DNA of 64,000 bases, taken from assembly GCF_004295665.1 (NCBI RefSeq), contig NZ_CP034759.1, positions 4,092,001-4,156,000 on the forward strand. Direction: 5' to 3'. The position numbers were made by a program, and so were the translations under genes. This DNA comes from Litorilituus sediminis. Lineage in GTDB: Bacteria; Pseudomonadota; Gammaproteobacteria; Enterobacterales; Alteromonadaceae. Below, one piece after another: positions 33,177 through 41,211 of the stretch (positions are counted from its first letter, which is position 1; every line of letters begins with the position of its first letter). The notes under the pieces were generated by a model. It saw only the letters and a list, made by a program, of their open reading frames with translations, was not told the origin of the DNA and made no database searches.

Positions 33177-33191
33177 GCAGCTATAGTGCCA
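33177..33191 (-). promoter_or_regulatory. Candidate sigma-54 promoter of PEP-CTERM gene
   Basis: The minus strand reads TGGCAC-TATAG-CTGCTT, an exact -24 TGGCAC element with GG-N10-GC spacing. It lies about 35 bases before the start codon. It fits the known sigma-54 (PrsR) control of PEP-CTERM genes. Confidence 0.5.
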
Positions 33192-33382
33192 AAATTGTAT
33201 ACAACTTTTCAAGTGTTTGCTTTTATTTGCTTTTTTTATTTGTAGACATGACTAGGTGAGTTAGACTTAATTGGTTTTGTAAAAATTTTTGACATTATTA
33301 TTGGTTTTTGTCGCTAAGTTTATAAAAAAAAACAATAACTTGAGAAGAGTGCTAAGGAGGCTTAGTGCCAGCGATTGATAGA

Positions 33383-33423
33383 AAATAAATGAAGGGCAAT
33401 AGAGCCTTACCCTTCATTTATTT
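33383..33423. terminator. Probable terminator of pca operon
   Basis: AAATAAATGAAGGG pairs perfectly with CCCTTCATTTATTT around a 13-base loop, 35 bases past the pcaF stop. T-richness is modest. Confidence 0.55.
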
Positions 33424-33457
33424 GTTAGTGATATATTCTTGAGCTTGTTATCGAAAG

Positions 33458-34660
33458 CTAGACTTTTTCTATCACCATAGCAATGCCTTGGCCTACGCCA
33501 ATACACATGGCACAGAGGGCGTAGCGCTTGTCGGAGCGCTCAAGTTGTTTCATTGCTGAAAGTACAATGCGTGTACCACTCATGCCAAGTGGGTGGCCTA
33601 GTGCGATAGCGCCACCTTGCGGGTTGATTCGTGGGTCGTCATCTTTAAGTCCAAGCTCACGAACACTAGCAAGTGCTTGTGCTGCGAAGGCTTCGTTAAA
33701 TTCGATAATATCGATATCATCTAAAGATAAGTCTAAGCGCTTTAATAGTTTCTCACTTGCTGGCGCTGGGCCAATACCCATCACGCGCGGCTCTACGCCA
33801 ATAACTGCTGAGCCAAGTACCTTAGCTTTTGGTGTTAAACCATTAGCAAGGGCGGCTTCTTTCGTCGCGAGGATAACTGCAGCGGCGCCATCGTTAATAC
33901 CAGACGCATTGCCTGCGGTAACTGTGCCAGGCACTCTAAAGAGGTTTTTTAATGTCGCTAGTTTATCTAGCGGCGTTAAGCGCAGGTGCTCGTCTTTGTC
34001 GAAAACAATATCGTCTTTGCGACGCTGCGGAATAATAACCGGCGTTATTTCTTCTGCTAGGAGACCATCTTCTTGGGCGGCTTTGGCTTTACATTGGCTC
34101 CAGTAAGCGAACTTATCTTGATCTTCACGGCTAATGGCAAATTTTTCGGCAACATTTTCCGCCGTCTCAGGCATAGTTTCTGTGCCATAGCGTTTATCAA
34201 GTTGTTTATTAACAAAGCGCCAGCCCATGGTGGTATCAAACATTTCTTGGCTGCGGCCAAATGCACTGTCTGCTTTTCCCATCACATAGGGCGCACGGGT
34301 CATGGCTTCCACGCCACCGGCGATAATGATGTCGCCTTCGCCTGCTTTTATGTTATTACAAGCCATGGCAATCGCATTCATGCCAGAGCCACATAGGCGG
34401 TTTATGGTAGTACCGGCAACTTCCATAGGATAATCTGCCAGTAATAGCGCCATACGGGCAATATTGCGGTTATCTTCGCCGGCTTGGTTAGCACAACCTA
34501 AAATAACATCATCCACTTGGCTAAAATCTAATGCTGGATTACGTGTTTTAAGTGCTTTTAGCGGAATGGCGGCAAGATCATCGGCGCGCACTGATGCGAG
34601 TGAGCCACCATAACGACCGATAGGGGTTCTTATGCCATCGCAAATATAGACGTCTTTCAT
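33458..34660 (-). CDS. pcaF: 3-oxoadipyl-CoA thiolase
   Basis: A 400-residue thiolase that splits 3-oxoadipyl-CoA to succinyl-CoA and acetyl-CoA, the last step of the beta-ketoadipate pathway. The catalytic residues are Cys 90 (RLCGSGMNAI), His 356 (GHPLGMSG) and Cys 386 (CIGVGQG). The sequence (GCANQAGEDNRNIARMALLL, MGWRFVNKQ, VMGIGPAPA) is of the PcaF type rather than the fatty-acid FadA type. It is the last gene of pcaI-pcaJ-aminotransferase-pcaF, 171 bases downstream of the aminotransferase gene. The PcaR-like regulator at the operon head supports the assignment. Confidence 0.88.
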   Translation of the reverse strand: MKDVYICDGIRTPIGRYGGSLASVRADDLAAIPLKALKTRNPALDFSQVDDVILGCANQAGEDNRNIARMALLLADYPMEVAGTTINRLCGSGMNAIAMACNNIKAGEGDIIIAGGVEAMTRAPYVMGKADSAFGRSQEMFDTTMGWRFVNKQLDKRYGTETMPETAENVAEKFAISREDQDKFAYWSQCKAKAAQEDGLLAEEITPVIIPQRRKDDIVFDKDEHLRLTPLDKLATLKNLFRVPGTVTAGNASGINDGAAAVILATKEAALANGLTPKAKVLGSAVIGVEPRVMGIGPAPASEKLLKRLDLSLDDIDIIEFNEAFAAQALASVRELGLKDDDPRINPQGGAIALGHPLGMSGTRIVLSAMKQLERSDKRYALCAMCIGVGQGIAMVIEKV

Positions 34661-34831
34661 TTTTATTTCCCTATGCAGGCTTGATTTCTTTGTTATTTGA
34701 TTTCATTTCGTTGTCAAAAGTACTCATTGACACTTGTCAACTCCGTGCTTTTTCCTAGAAACCAAAACAATTAACTTTGAACTCAATACCTACATTATTA
34801 TGTAACTTATTTAAAACGAGTAACTGGTTGT

Positions 34832-36142
34832 TTATGAGTTCATTTCTGGCTTTAGCATTTCAAAACCGTCTTTTAACGCGGCAACTAAACAATCAATTTC
34901 TTTTGTCGTCATTGCCGTTGATAGTGTTGCAGAGCAAGTGTTTATCATGATAATGCCATTATCAAATAGATGATCAAGTAGCTTAGTGATCAGTGCACTT
35001 TCTTTTTTATCAACATAAGCCTCGCGGTAATTTCTTGGCGGCTCAGGCTTAAGATGTACTCTAAACATGCTACCTGCGCCAGTAACGCAAGCGCCAATAC
35101 CGACATCGGCAATGGCCTTGGTAATTTCTTCTTTGGCATAATCAGCTAATGAATTCAGCTTTTCTATCGCTGCTTGGTCAAACATTTTTAACGCGGTATA
35201 GCCTGCCGTCATGGTGACTGGGTTGGCTGAAAAAGTACCTGAGTGGGGCAGTAGCACTTTAGCCTCTGTTGGGTCGAGCACTTTCATAACCTCATCACGG
35301 CCAGCCAGTGCGCCAGCAGGGAAGCCGCCGCCGATAATTTTGCCCATGGCAGTTAAATCTGGCTCGACATCATAGTTTTGCTGCGCACCACTGTAGTTCG
35401 TTCTAAAGGTGATCACCTCATCGAACACTAATAACGATTGGTTATCACGTGTCCATTGGTGTAGCGCATTGAGAAAGTCATTACTGGCAGGAATCAAACC
35501 AACGCGATGTGGTAACAAATCTACTAAGATACAGGCAATGTCATCTTTGTGCTGATTGAGAATATTAATAGCACGCTCAGTATCATTAAAAGGGATAACG
35601 ACAACATCTTCTAATGCTTTTTCAGGTGTACCAACAGCAACAGGAATGCTCGTTGGTTTATCAACATCGCCCCAGTTACTAGGGTTAGCAGTTTGACTGA
35701 CTTCTGCGTAGTCGTAGGCGCCATGGTAAGCGCCTTCAACTTTGGCTATTTTAGCTTTACCAGTGTAAGCGCGCGAGGCTTTTAACATGGCCATAACCGC
35801 TTCGGTACCTGAGTTGACGAAACGGATTTTGTCAAAACTTGGCACACGATCACATAAAAGCTGTGCGTATTGCACTTCGCTTTCTGTTGCCATGGTAAAG
35901 CAGCTACCTTTATGAAGCTGAGCACTAACCGCTTCAACAATGGCAGGGTAGGCATGACCATGAATAAGGGAAGCCATGTTATTGGCAAAATCTATGCGGG
36001 TGACACCTTCTATATCAGTAACATAGCAGCCTTCACCTTGCTCAGCGTAAAAAGGGTGTGGCTTTCTAAAGATGGTATTTCGACTGACGCCACCGGGTAA
36101 TACTTTCAATGCTTGTGCAAATAATTGTTCACTTTTATTCAT
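34832..36142 (-). CDS. Class III PLP aminotransferase (GSA / beta-amino-acid aminotransferase type)
   Basis: A 436-residue fold-type I PLP enzyme. Visible features are NSGTEAVMAMLKASRA (phosphate binding), EGAYHGAYDY, LVFDEVITFR (Asp 241, pyridine nitrogen) and TAMGKIIGGGFPAGALAGR (PLP Lys 268). Overall it looks like glutamate-1-semialdehyde mutase and its relatives, the beta-amino-acid aminotransferases. True HemL is unlikely given its place within a catabolic operon. It sits 19 bases after pcaJ and before pcaF, so its product may enter the 3-oxoadipate route. A beta-amino acid that gives a beta-keto acid (for example 3-aminoadipate to 3-oxoadipate) is the simplest guess. The substrate is inferred, not shown. 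Confidence 0.85.
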   Translation of the reverse strand: MNKSEQLFAQALKVLPGGVSRNTIFRKPHPFYAEQGEGCYVTDIEGVTRIDFANNMASLIHGHAYPAIVEAVSAQLHKGSCFTMATESEVQYAQLLCDRVPSFDKIRFVNSGTEAVMAMLKASRAYTGKAKIAKVEGAYHGAYDYAEVSQTANPSNWGDVDKPTSIPVAVGTPEKALEDVVVIPFNDTERAINILNQHKDDIACILVDLLPHRVGLIPASNDFLNALHQWTRDNQSLLVFDEVITFRTNYSGAQQNYDVEPDLTAMGKIIGGGFPAGALAGRDEVMKVLDPTEAKVLLPHSGTFSANPVTMTAGYTALKMFDQAAIEKLNSLADYAKEEITKAIADVGIGACVTGAGSMFRVHLKPEPPRNYREAYVDKKESALITKLLDHLFDNGIIMINTCSATLSTAMTTKEIDCLVAALKDGFEMLKPEMNS

Positions 36143-36161
36143 AATTTATTCTCAACATTCA

Positions 36162-36833
36162 TTATGCTTGGCTTATGCCATTAATAAGGGCTACACCGGT
36201 GCGCGCTTGCACGTAATCAAAAGTCACTCCTGGCGCCAGCTCTATAAGCATTAAACCGTCACTTGTGACATCAATCACGGCTAAGTCACTGTATATACGG
36301 CTAACAACTCCTTGACCTGTCAGTGGGAAGGTACATTCAGGCAAAATTTTAGCATCACCATTTTTAGTGGTGTGTTGGGTAATGATATAAATGGTTTTCA
36401 CGCCTGCGACTAAATCCATAGCACCACCTACGGCAGGTATTGCATCTGCTGCGCCAGTTGACCAGTTTGCTAAGTCACCTTGCGCTGAAACTTGCATCGC
36501 GCCAAGCACACAAACATCAATGTGATTACCGCGGATCATGGCAAAGCTATCACCATGGTGAAAATAAGATGCGCCTGGGATAGCGGTTACTGGCTTTTTA
36601 CCGGCATTAATTAGATCAGGGTCTAGCTGTTCTTCACTTGGCGCAGTGCCCATACCTAACAGACCATTTTCGGTGTGGTAAATGACTTCTCTGCCTTCAG
36701 GCACGTATTGGGCGACTTTTTCTGGAATTCCTATGCCTAGATTTACATAGCTGCCATCTTCAATATCTTGTGCGCAGCGCTGCGCCATTTGTTCACGGCT
36801 CCAGCCAATTGGGCTTGTGTTTGAATTTGTCAC
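36162..36833 (-). CDS. pcaJ: 3-oxoacid (3-oxoadipate) CoA-transferase subunit B
   Basis: A 223-residue beta subunit of a family I CoA-transferase. The catalytic Glu is at residue 55 in HTENGLLGMG; VNLGIGIPEKV and the TGAADAIPAVGGAMDLV segment are characteristic. With PcaI it moves CoA from succinyl-CoA to 3-oxoadipate. The stop of pcaI overlaps its start by one base, so the two subunits are coupled. Close relatives act on acetoacetate (ScoB/AtoA), so the name depends on the pcaF and PcaR-like neighbours. Confidence 0.85.
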   Translation of the reverse strand: MTNSNTSPIGWSREQMAQRCAQDIEDGSYVNLGIGIPEKVAQYVPEGREVIYHTENGLLGMGTAPSEEQLDPDLINAGKKPVTAIPGASYFHHGDSFAMIRGNHIDVCVLGAMQVSAQGDLANWSTGAADAIPAVGGAMDLVAGVKTIYIITQHTTKNGDAKILPECTFPLTGQGVVSRIYSDLAVIDVTSDGLMLIELAPGVTFDYVQARTGVALINGISQA

Positions 36834-37573
36834 TACTTTTCTCCTTGGCTAATGGCTGGTAGGTAAACAACGCCATCTTTAACAAGTTGTGATTCTTGTT
36901 GTGGCTTGCTGACTTCGATAATGCTATTGACAAAAATGCCTGGGGTGACCACGTGCTCAGGATCTATAGCGCCTAAATCAACTAGTTCATTGACTTGTAC
37001 TAAGGTATTTTTGGCAGCCATGGCCATGATAGGGGCAAAGTTACGGGCAGTTTTATTAAAGGTGAGGTTGCCGTATCTGTCTGCTTGTTTGGCTTTAATT
37101 AAGGCAAAGTCGGCTTTTAAACCACGTTCCATAACATAATCTTCGCCGTCGAAGTTACGTAACTCTTTTCCTTCAGCAAGCGGTGTGCCGACCGATGTTT
37201 TTGTATAAAAAGCGGGCACACCAGCACCACCAGCGCGAATACGCTCGGCCAGTGTGCCTTGCGGTACTAGCTCAAGCTCAATTTTGCCATTGCGATATAA
37301 TTCTGGAAATACCATGGAATTAGCGGTACGCGGATAAGAACAGATCATTTTGGCTACTTGACCATTTTCAATTAATGCCGCTAAACCAACGCGACCACTG
37401 CCGGTATTATTATTGATAACGGTAAGATTTTTCGCGCCGTGATCGATAAGGGCGTGAATTAATTCAATGGGACTACCCGCTTCACCAAAGCCGCCAATCA
37501 TAATGGTATCGCCATCTTTGATGTCTTTGACCGCTTGCGCGCAACTGTTTATTTGTTTATCTATCATTTGCAC
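36833..37573 (-). CDS. pcaI: 3-oxoacid (3-oxoadipate) CoA-transferase subunit A
   Basis: A 246-residue alpha subunit of the same family I CoA-transferase as its neighbour. Signature segments are GDTIMIGGFGEAGSPIELIHAL near the N-terminus and NNNTGSGRVGLAALIENGQV, which bind CoA. It is the first gene of the operon and faces the IclR-type regulator across 183 bp. A PcaR-like operator lies 52-66 bases upstream of its start. The substrate is most likely 3-oxoadipate; acetoacetate is the alternative. Confidence 0.85.
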   Translation of the reverse strand: MQMIDKQINSCAQAVKDIKDGDTIMIGGFGEAGSPIELIHALIDHGAKNLTVINNNTGSGRVGLAALIENGQVAKMICSYPRTANSMVFPELYRNGKIELELVPQGTLAERIRAGGAGVPAFYTKTSVGTPLAEGKELRNFDGEDYVMERGLKADFALIKAKQADRYGNLTFNKTARNFAPIMAMAAKNTLVQVNELVDLGAIDPEHVVTPGIFVNSIIEVSKPQQESQLVKDGVVYLPAISQGEK

Positions 37574-37624
37574 TACTCAGAGTTAGTAAGAAAGCACTGT
37601 GCTTTACCTTTAAAAAAACAAGTT

Positions 37625-37639
37625 GTGCGCAATGCGAAC
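37625..37639. promoter_or_regulatory. PcaR-type operator candidate
   Basis: On the minus strand the site reads GTTCG-CATTG-CGCAC. The 15-bp site described for PcaR of Pseudomonas putida is GTTCG-N5-CGCAC, so both half-sites match exactly. A lone CGAAC half-site follows at 37654-37658. It is placed to regulate both pcaI and the divergent regulator. Confidence 0.6.
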
Positions 37640-37756
37640 ACTTGTTACTATGTCGAACATTAGTGTAGGGCTAGGGCAATTTGATGTCAAAAAGTGAACA
37701 AGTAAAATATGACGGCGATCAAACTTTTTTTGAAATTTATCTAGGTGAACTAAAGA

Positions 37757-38530
37757 ATGACCAGTGAGCAGCAAATAAAGCCAACGGAAATTGTGCAATC
37801 TTTGGTGAAAGGCCTTAAGGTTATTCAAGCGTTTAATCAGCAAAGGTCGATGATGACTTTGTCGGAAGTTGCTAGCGTTACCGGTTATACTCGTGCGGCA
37901 ACAAGGCGATTTTTACTAACCTTAGTTAATGAAGGCTATGCCAGACAAGAAGGTAAGCAATTTGCCTTAACGGCTAAAATACTTGATTTAGGCTTTTCTT
38001 ATTTATCTACGGTAGATATTTGGCATCATGCTAAACCTATAATGGAGAGTTTAGTTGAGCAATTAAACGAGTCTTGCTCGGCTGCTGTGTTAGATGGTCA
38101 AGACGTGGTGTATGTTGCTCGGGTGGCGACCACTAAGCGTATTATGTCAATCACCTTAAATGTCGGCACGCGCTTGCCCGCAATTTCGACCTCAATGGGC
38201 AGAATGCTGCTGGCTTCTTTATCTGAAACTGCACTAGATGAATTCTTAAATAAATGTGATTTGGTTAAACACACGCAATACACCTTAGTGGATAAAGTCG
38301 AGCTAAAAGCCGATATCGCTAAAGTGCGCGAGCAAGGCTACTCTATGGTTGAGCAGGAGTTTGAATTAGGCTTAACCTCTATTTCTGTACCTGTTCACAA
38401 TAGTGAAGGTGAAGTGATAGCGGCGTTAAATGTTAGCACTCATATGTCGCAAACGGCTCGTAAGCAAATTCTTGAAGTGATATTACCTGCGCTTAAGCAA
38501 GGTGTTCGTACCATAGAGCAGCTTAGGTAG
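37757..38530 (+). CDS. pcaR: IclR-family regulator, PcaR/PcaU type
   Basis: A 257-residue IclR-type regulator. The N-terminal winged helix (about residues 12-75: LVKGLKVIQAFNQQRSMMTLSEVASVTGYTRAATRRFLLTL) leads to an effector domain with RIMSITLNVGTRLPAISTSMGRMLLASL, the PcaR/PobR-branch signature, and ELGLTSISVPV. In known systems PcaR responds to 3-oxoadipate and activates pcaIJ and pcaF. It is divergent from pcaI, and an operator matching the P. putida PcaR site lies in between, so the function is well supported though untested. Confidence 0.85.
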   Translation: MTSEQQIKPTEIVQSLVKGLKVIQAFNQQRSMMTLSEVASVTGYTRAATRRFLLTLVNEGYARQEGKQFALTAKILDLGFSYLSTVDIWHHAKPIMESLVEQLNESCSAAVLDGQDVVYVARVATTKRIMSITLNVGTRLPAISTSMGRMLLASLSETALDEFLNKCDLVKHTQYTLVDKVELKADIAKVREQGYSMVEQEFELGLTSISVPVHNSEGEVIAALNVSTHMSQTARKQILEVILPALKQGVRTIEQLR

Positions 38531-38627
38531 TGCCTGTTTTTATTACACCTTTAATAAATTTTTGCTATTCATAGATACACTGTGTTTAAATACTGTAATA
38601 ATAAACAGTGTTTAAGTGTGCCTGCTT

Positions 38628-39956
38628 ATGGATTTATCAATTATAGAGCAACCGTTTTTCCCCATTTTAGCCATTATTTGTAGCGTTATTTTACTGCTAT
38701 TAGTTATCACATTGGTTTTGGTTATACGCTTACAAAAATTAGTGCGGGCTAATGAAATTAAGAGTGCCACGCTAGTTGATGAAGCGCTTAGTCGCCACAA
38801 TGCTAACTCGAAAGAGGTAATAGAGAGCACTATAAGCCAAGCGCATGAAAAGCAGCAGCTATTGCTAACCAATAGCCTAGAGCAATATATGGCTGATTTA
38901 CGTATTAAGCTGTTACGTCAGTTAAGTGAGCAAAAAGATCAGTTAAATCAAAATCAAAGCCAATCGCTCGATCAAATTATTACTCATTTAAATAATACCG
39001 CCAAAGCTAATCGAGAAGAGTTAGCTAAGTCTTTAGCGCAATCAAGTGAGCAAATGACTAAACGTATCGATAGCTTAACGACAGCAACCGATAAGCGTTT
39101 ACAAGAAATCAGCGGTCAGGTGGAGAAGCGCTTAGCCGAGGGCTTTGAGAAAACCACCAAAACCTTTAGTGATATTTTACAGCGCCTTGCCTTAATTGAT
39201 GATGCTCAGAAAAAAATTACCGAACTGTCAACTAATGTTGTTAGCTTACAAGAAGTATTGGCAGATAAGCGCTCGCGTGGTGCTTTTGGTGAAGTACAGC
39301 TTAATGGTTTAATTCGTAACGTACTGCCAGAGCAAAGCTTTAAGCTGCAACATACGTTATCAAATGGCAAAATTGCTGACTGCGTGCTGTTCTTACCTGA
39401 GCCAACGGGTAATGTGGTTATTGACGCTAAATTTCCACTGGAGAGCTATCAACGCTTTATGGATAACGAGTTGGGAGAATTAGAGCGTAAATTGGCTTTA
39501 AGGCAATTTAAAGCCGATATTAAAAAGCATATTAATGATATTAGTGATAAGTATTTGATCGATAAAGAAACGGCAGATGGCGCGATTATGTTTATTCCTG
39601 CAGAAGCGATTTTTGCGGAAATTCATGGTCATCAGAGCGACTTAGTCGAATTTGCCAATAAAAAGCGCGTGTGGCTTGCGTCACCGACCACCTTGATGGC
39701 GATTTTAACCACGGCACGTTCAGTATTAAAAGATGAAGCCACCCGACAGCAAGTACATATTATTCAAGCCCATCTTGCGAATTTGGCCAAAGATTTTGAC
39801 CGCTTTAAAGGGCGTTTTGCCAATTTAGCTAAGCATATAGATCAAGCGGCAAGTGATGTGAAGCAAATTCACACCTCAGCCAATAAAATATCAAGCCGCT
39901 TTGATAAGATTGAACAAGTTGAGCTGGCAGCAGAAGAGCTTGAGTTATTGGAATAA
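38628..39956 (+). CDS. rmuC: DNA recombination protein RmuC
   Basis: A 442-residue protein. One N-terminal membrane segment (residues 9-32, FFPILAIICSVILLLLVITLVLVI) is followed by a long coiled coil (about 35-200) and the RmuC nuclease-like domain. That domain shows SRGAFGEVQLNGLIRNVLPEQSF, VVIDAKFPLESYQRFMD, and the WLASPTTLMAIL segment. RmuC limits recombination at short inverted repeats. I chose ATG at 38628; a GTG four codons earlier is possible. It stands alone between the pcaR gene and unrelated genes. Confidence 0.92.
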   Translation: MDLSIIEQPFFPILAIICSVILLLLVITLVLVIRLQKLVRANEIKSATLVDEALSRHNANSKEVIESTISQAHEKQQLLLTNSLEQYMADLRIKLLRQLSEQKDQLNQNQSQSLDQIITHLNNTAKANREELAKSLAQSSEQMTKRIDSLTTATDKRLQEISGQVEKRLAEGFEKTTKTFSDILQRLALIDDAQKKITELSTNVVSLQEVLADKRSRGAFGEVQLNGLIRNVLPEQSFKLQHTLSNGKIADCVLFLPEPTGNVVIDAKFPLESYQRFMDNELGELERKLALRQFKADIKKHINDISDKYLIDKETADGAIMFIPAEAIFAEIHGHQSDLVEFANKKRVWLASPTTLMAILTTARSVLKDEATRQQVHIIQAHLANLAKDFDRFKGRFANLAKHIDQAASDVKQIHTSANKISSRFDKIEQVELAAEELELLE

Positions 39957-39974
39957 GACTCGCTGTTTTGCTCT

Positions 39975-40044
39975 AGTTGTTGTGGCTTAGTTGCTGTGGC
40001 TTAATTGTTGTGGCTTAATTGTTGTGGCTTAGTTGTTATGGTTT
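39975..40044. repeat. 14-bp tandem repeat, five copies
   Basis: The unit AGTTGTTGTGGCTT is repeated five times head to tail with one to three changes per copy (for example AGTTGCTGTGGCTT, then two identical AATTGTTGTGGCTT). It starts 18 bases after the rmuC stop and lies between converging genes. No coding frame uses it. Confidence 0.85.
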
Positions 40045-40068
40045 AGCTGTCTGGCCTGATTATTTAAC

Positions 40069-40512
40069 TTAGTCAGCTAATATTTCATCGACTAACCAGA
40101 TGTTGCCTTGTTTAATTACATTGACCCTTCTGACATCTTTATACACTCTGTCATTTCTGGGTCCGGTAAGCATAACGGTAATCGTGGCTTGCTCATTGTA
40201 ATTATCAATCACCTGGATAGCAGATTTTTGTGTTGCTATGGTGACGGAGTCAAAGGATAGCTGTAATAATCGTCTGGAGAAATTACTCAGCGTGCGATAT
40301 TTTTTAATTTTTTGTTGTAGTTTTATCGAGCTAACCGCGAGCACTTTATTAAGATCTTTTTGATTGTAAATTGCGTCAAAGAATATCACGACCACATCGA
40401 CTTCTTTAGCCGTTTTATCTTCTTCTGGGGAGCAGCCACTTAAGATAAACATTGAGAAAATCAGCAGGAATAGTCGGCTAAAAAAATTTGGCATATATTT
40501 CATCGTCATCAC
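40069..40512 (-). CDS. Small lipoprotein of unknown function
   Basis: A protein of up to 147 residues. A lipoprotein signal (LFLLIFSMFILSGC, Cys about 27) is followed by a compact alpha/beta domain with AIYNQKDLNKVLAV, a basic central helix (KIKKYRTLSNFSRRLLQL) and a beta-rich end (ATITVMLTGPRNDRVY, GNIWLVDEIL). The final part resembles NTF2-like/SnoaL folds, but no active-site set is evident. Internal ATGs at residues 4 and 7 are also possible starts. A perfect TATAAT on the minus strand (40526-40531) lies just upstream, which favours one of the later starts. Confidence 0.65.
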   Translation of the reverse strand: MMTMKYMPNFFSRLFLLIFSMFILSGCSPEEDKTAKEVDVVVIFFDAIYNQKDLNKVLAVSSIKLQQKIKKYRTLSNFSRRLLQLSFDSVTIATQKSAIQVIDNYNEQATITVMLTGPRNDRVYKDVRRVNVIKQGNIWLVDEILAD

Positions 40513-40547
40513 GGTATAAATTGTAATTATAGCAGTATTGCTCTTAG

Positions 40548-41051
40548 CTATTTGTTTGGCGTCGCTTGCTTTAACCAGATAACAAACTCATCAACAGTTA
40601 AGGCAAGTATTTCATGCTTTTTATTTGACATGTATTTGCACTGCTCTTTTATTAACTTAAGATAGTCTTTCTCATCATCTAAACAGCCTTTATTGATGTC
40701 AGTTCTGGTATCAACATGTATCACTAAAATACTGCGCTTGGTGTGTAGATGACCTTTGCGTACTGCCCAAGAGATAAGGGCTGGAAAAGCAAACCATTTT
40801 TCTCTGACGCTACTACCGCCAACACCCCATTCATATTTTAGTTCAATGGTTGTGCTAAGCGCTGGAATTTCCAGTGCAAATGTGCCAAATGTAGATGTCC
40901 AAGGTTTGACACATTTAGGATGAGTGATAACGTCCCAGCCAGCAGCAGTGATCAGGTCATGCATATATGCTAGAAATTCTTTATCAACCTCGTGCGCAGA
41001 TTTTATTAATGATGCTTCATCTTCTGCTAATGGTCTAAGTAAGTTGCCCAT
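40548..41051 (-). CDS. Unknown soluble protein
   Basis: A 167-residue protein with no signal peptide or membrane segment. Notable parts are TIELKYEWGVGGSSVREKWFAF (an E-L-K next to an aromatic/glycine turn) and RSILVIHVDTRTDINKGCLDDEKDY. The ELK and VIHVDTR strands are reminiscent of restriction-endonuclease-like folds, which often have a D/ExK strand, but the rest cannot be matched by eye. The family is not recognised. It lies 35 bases upstream of the lipoprotein gene on the same strand. Confidence 0.6.
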   Translation of the reverse strand: MGNLLRPLAEDEASLIKSAHEVDKEFLAYMHDLITAAGWDVITHPKCVKPWTSTFGTFALEIPALSTTIELKYEWGVGGSSVREKWFAFPALISWAVRKGHLHTKRSILVIHVDTRTDINKGCLDDEKDYLKLIKEQCKYMSNKKHEILALTVDEFVIWLKQATPNK

Positions 41052-41211
41052 GAGTTATCGCATGTGGTTTAGCGTACTTCAAAGTATTGCTCATCAAAGG
41101 CGGTAGCGCAAAGCGTAGTGACACTAATTTTACCGCCAATAATGATTATATGCGGGGCAAACTTTTTCGGAAAAGCTTAGCGTTTAATGACTATAGTGCG
41201 ATAAGGCATTG

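Larger units (their letters stand above)
33142..33457. other. 316-bp gap between PEP-CTERM gene and pcaF
   Basis: It holds the candidate sigma-54 promoter of the PEP-CTERM gene (33177-33191) and a 14-bp-stem hairpin (33383-33423) likely to end the pca operon. No coding frame was seen. Confidence 0.45.

Noticed and set aside
34832..36142. Haem-synthesis glutamate-1-semialdehyde mutase (HemL)
   Set aside because: Its position inside a catabolic operon and divergence from HemL-specific segments favour a beta-amino-acid aminotransferase relative.
39975..40044. CRISPR-like repeat array
   Set aside because: Units are 14 bp with no spacers, so it is a simple tandem repeat.
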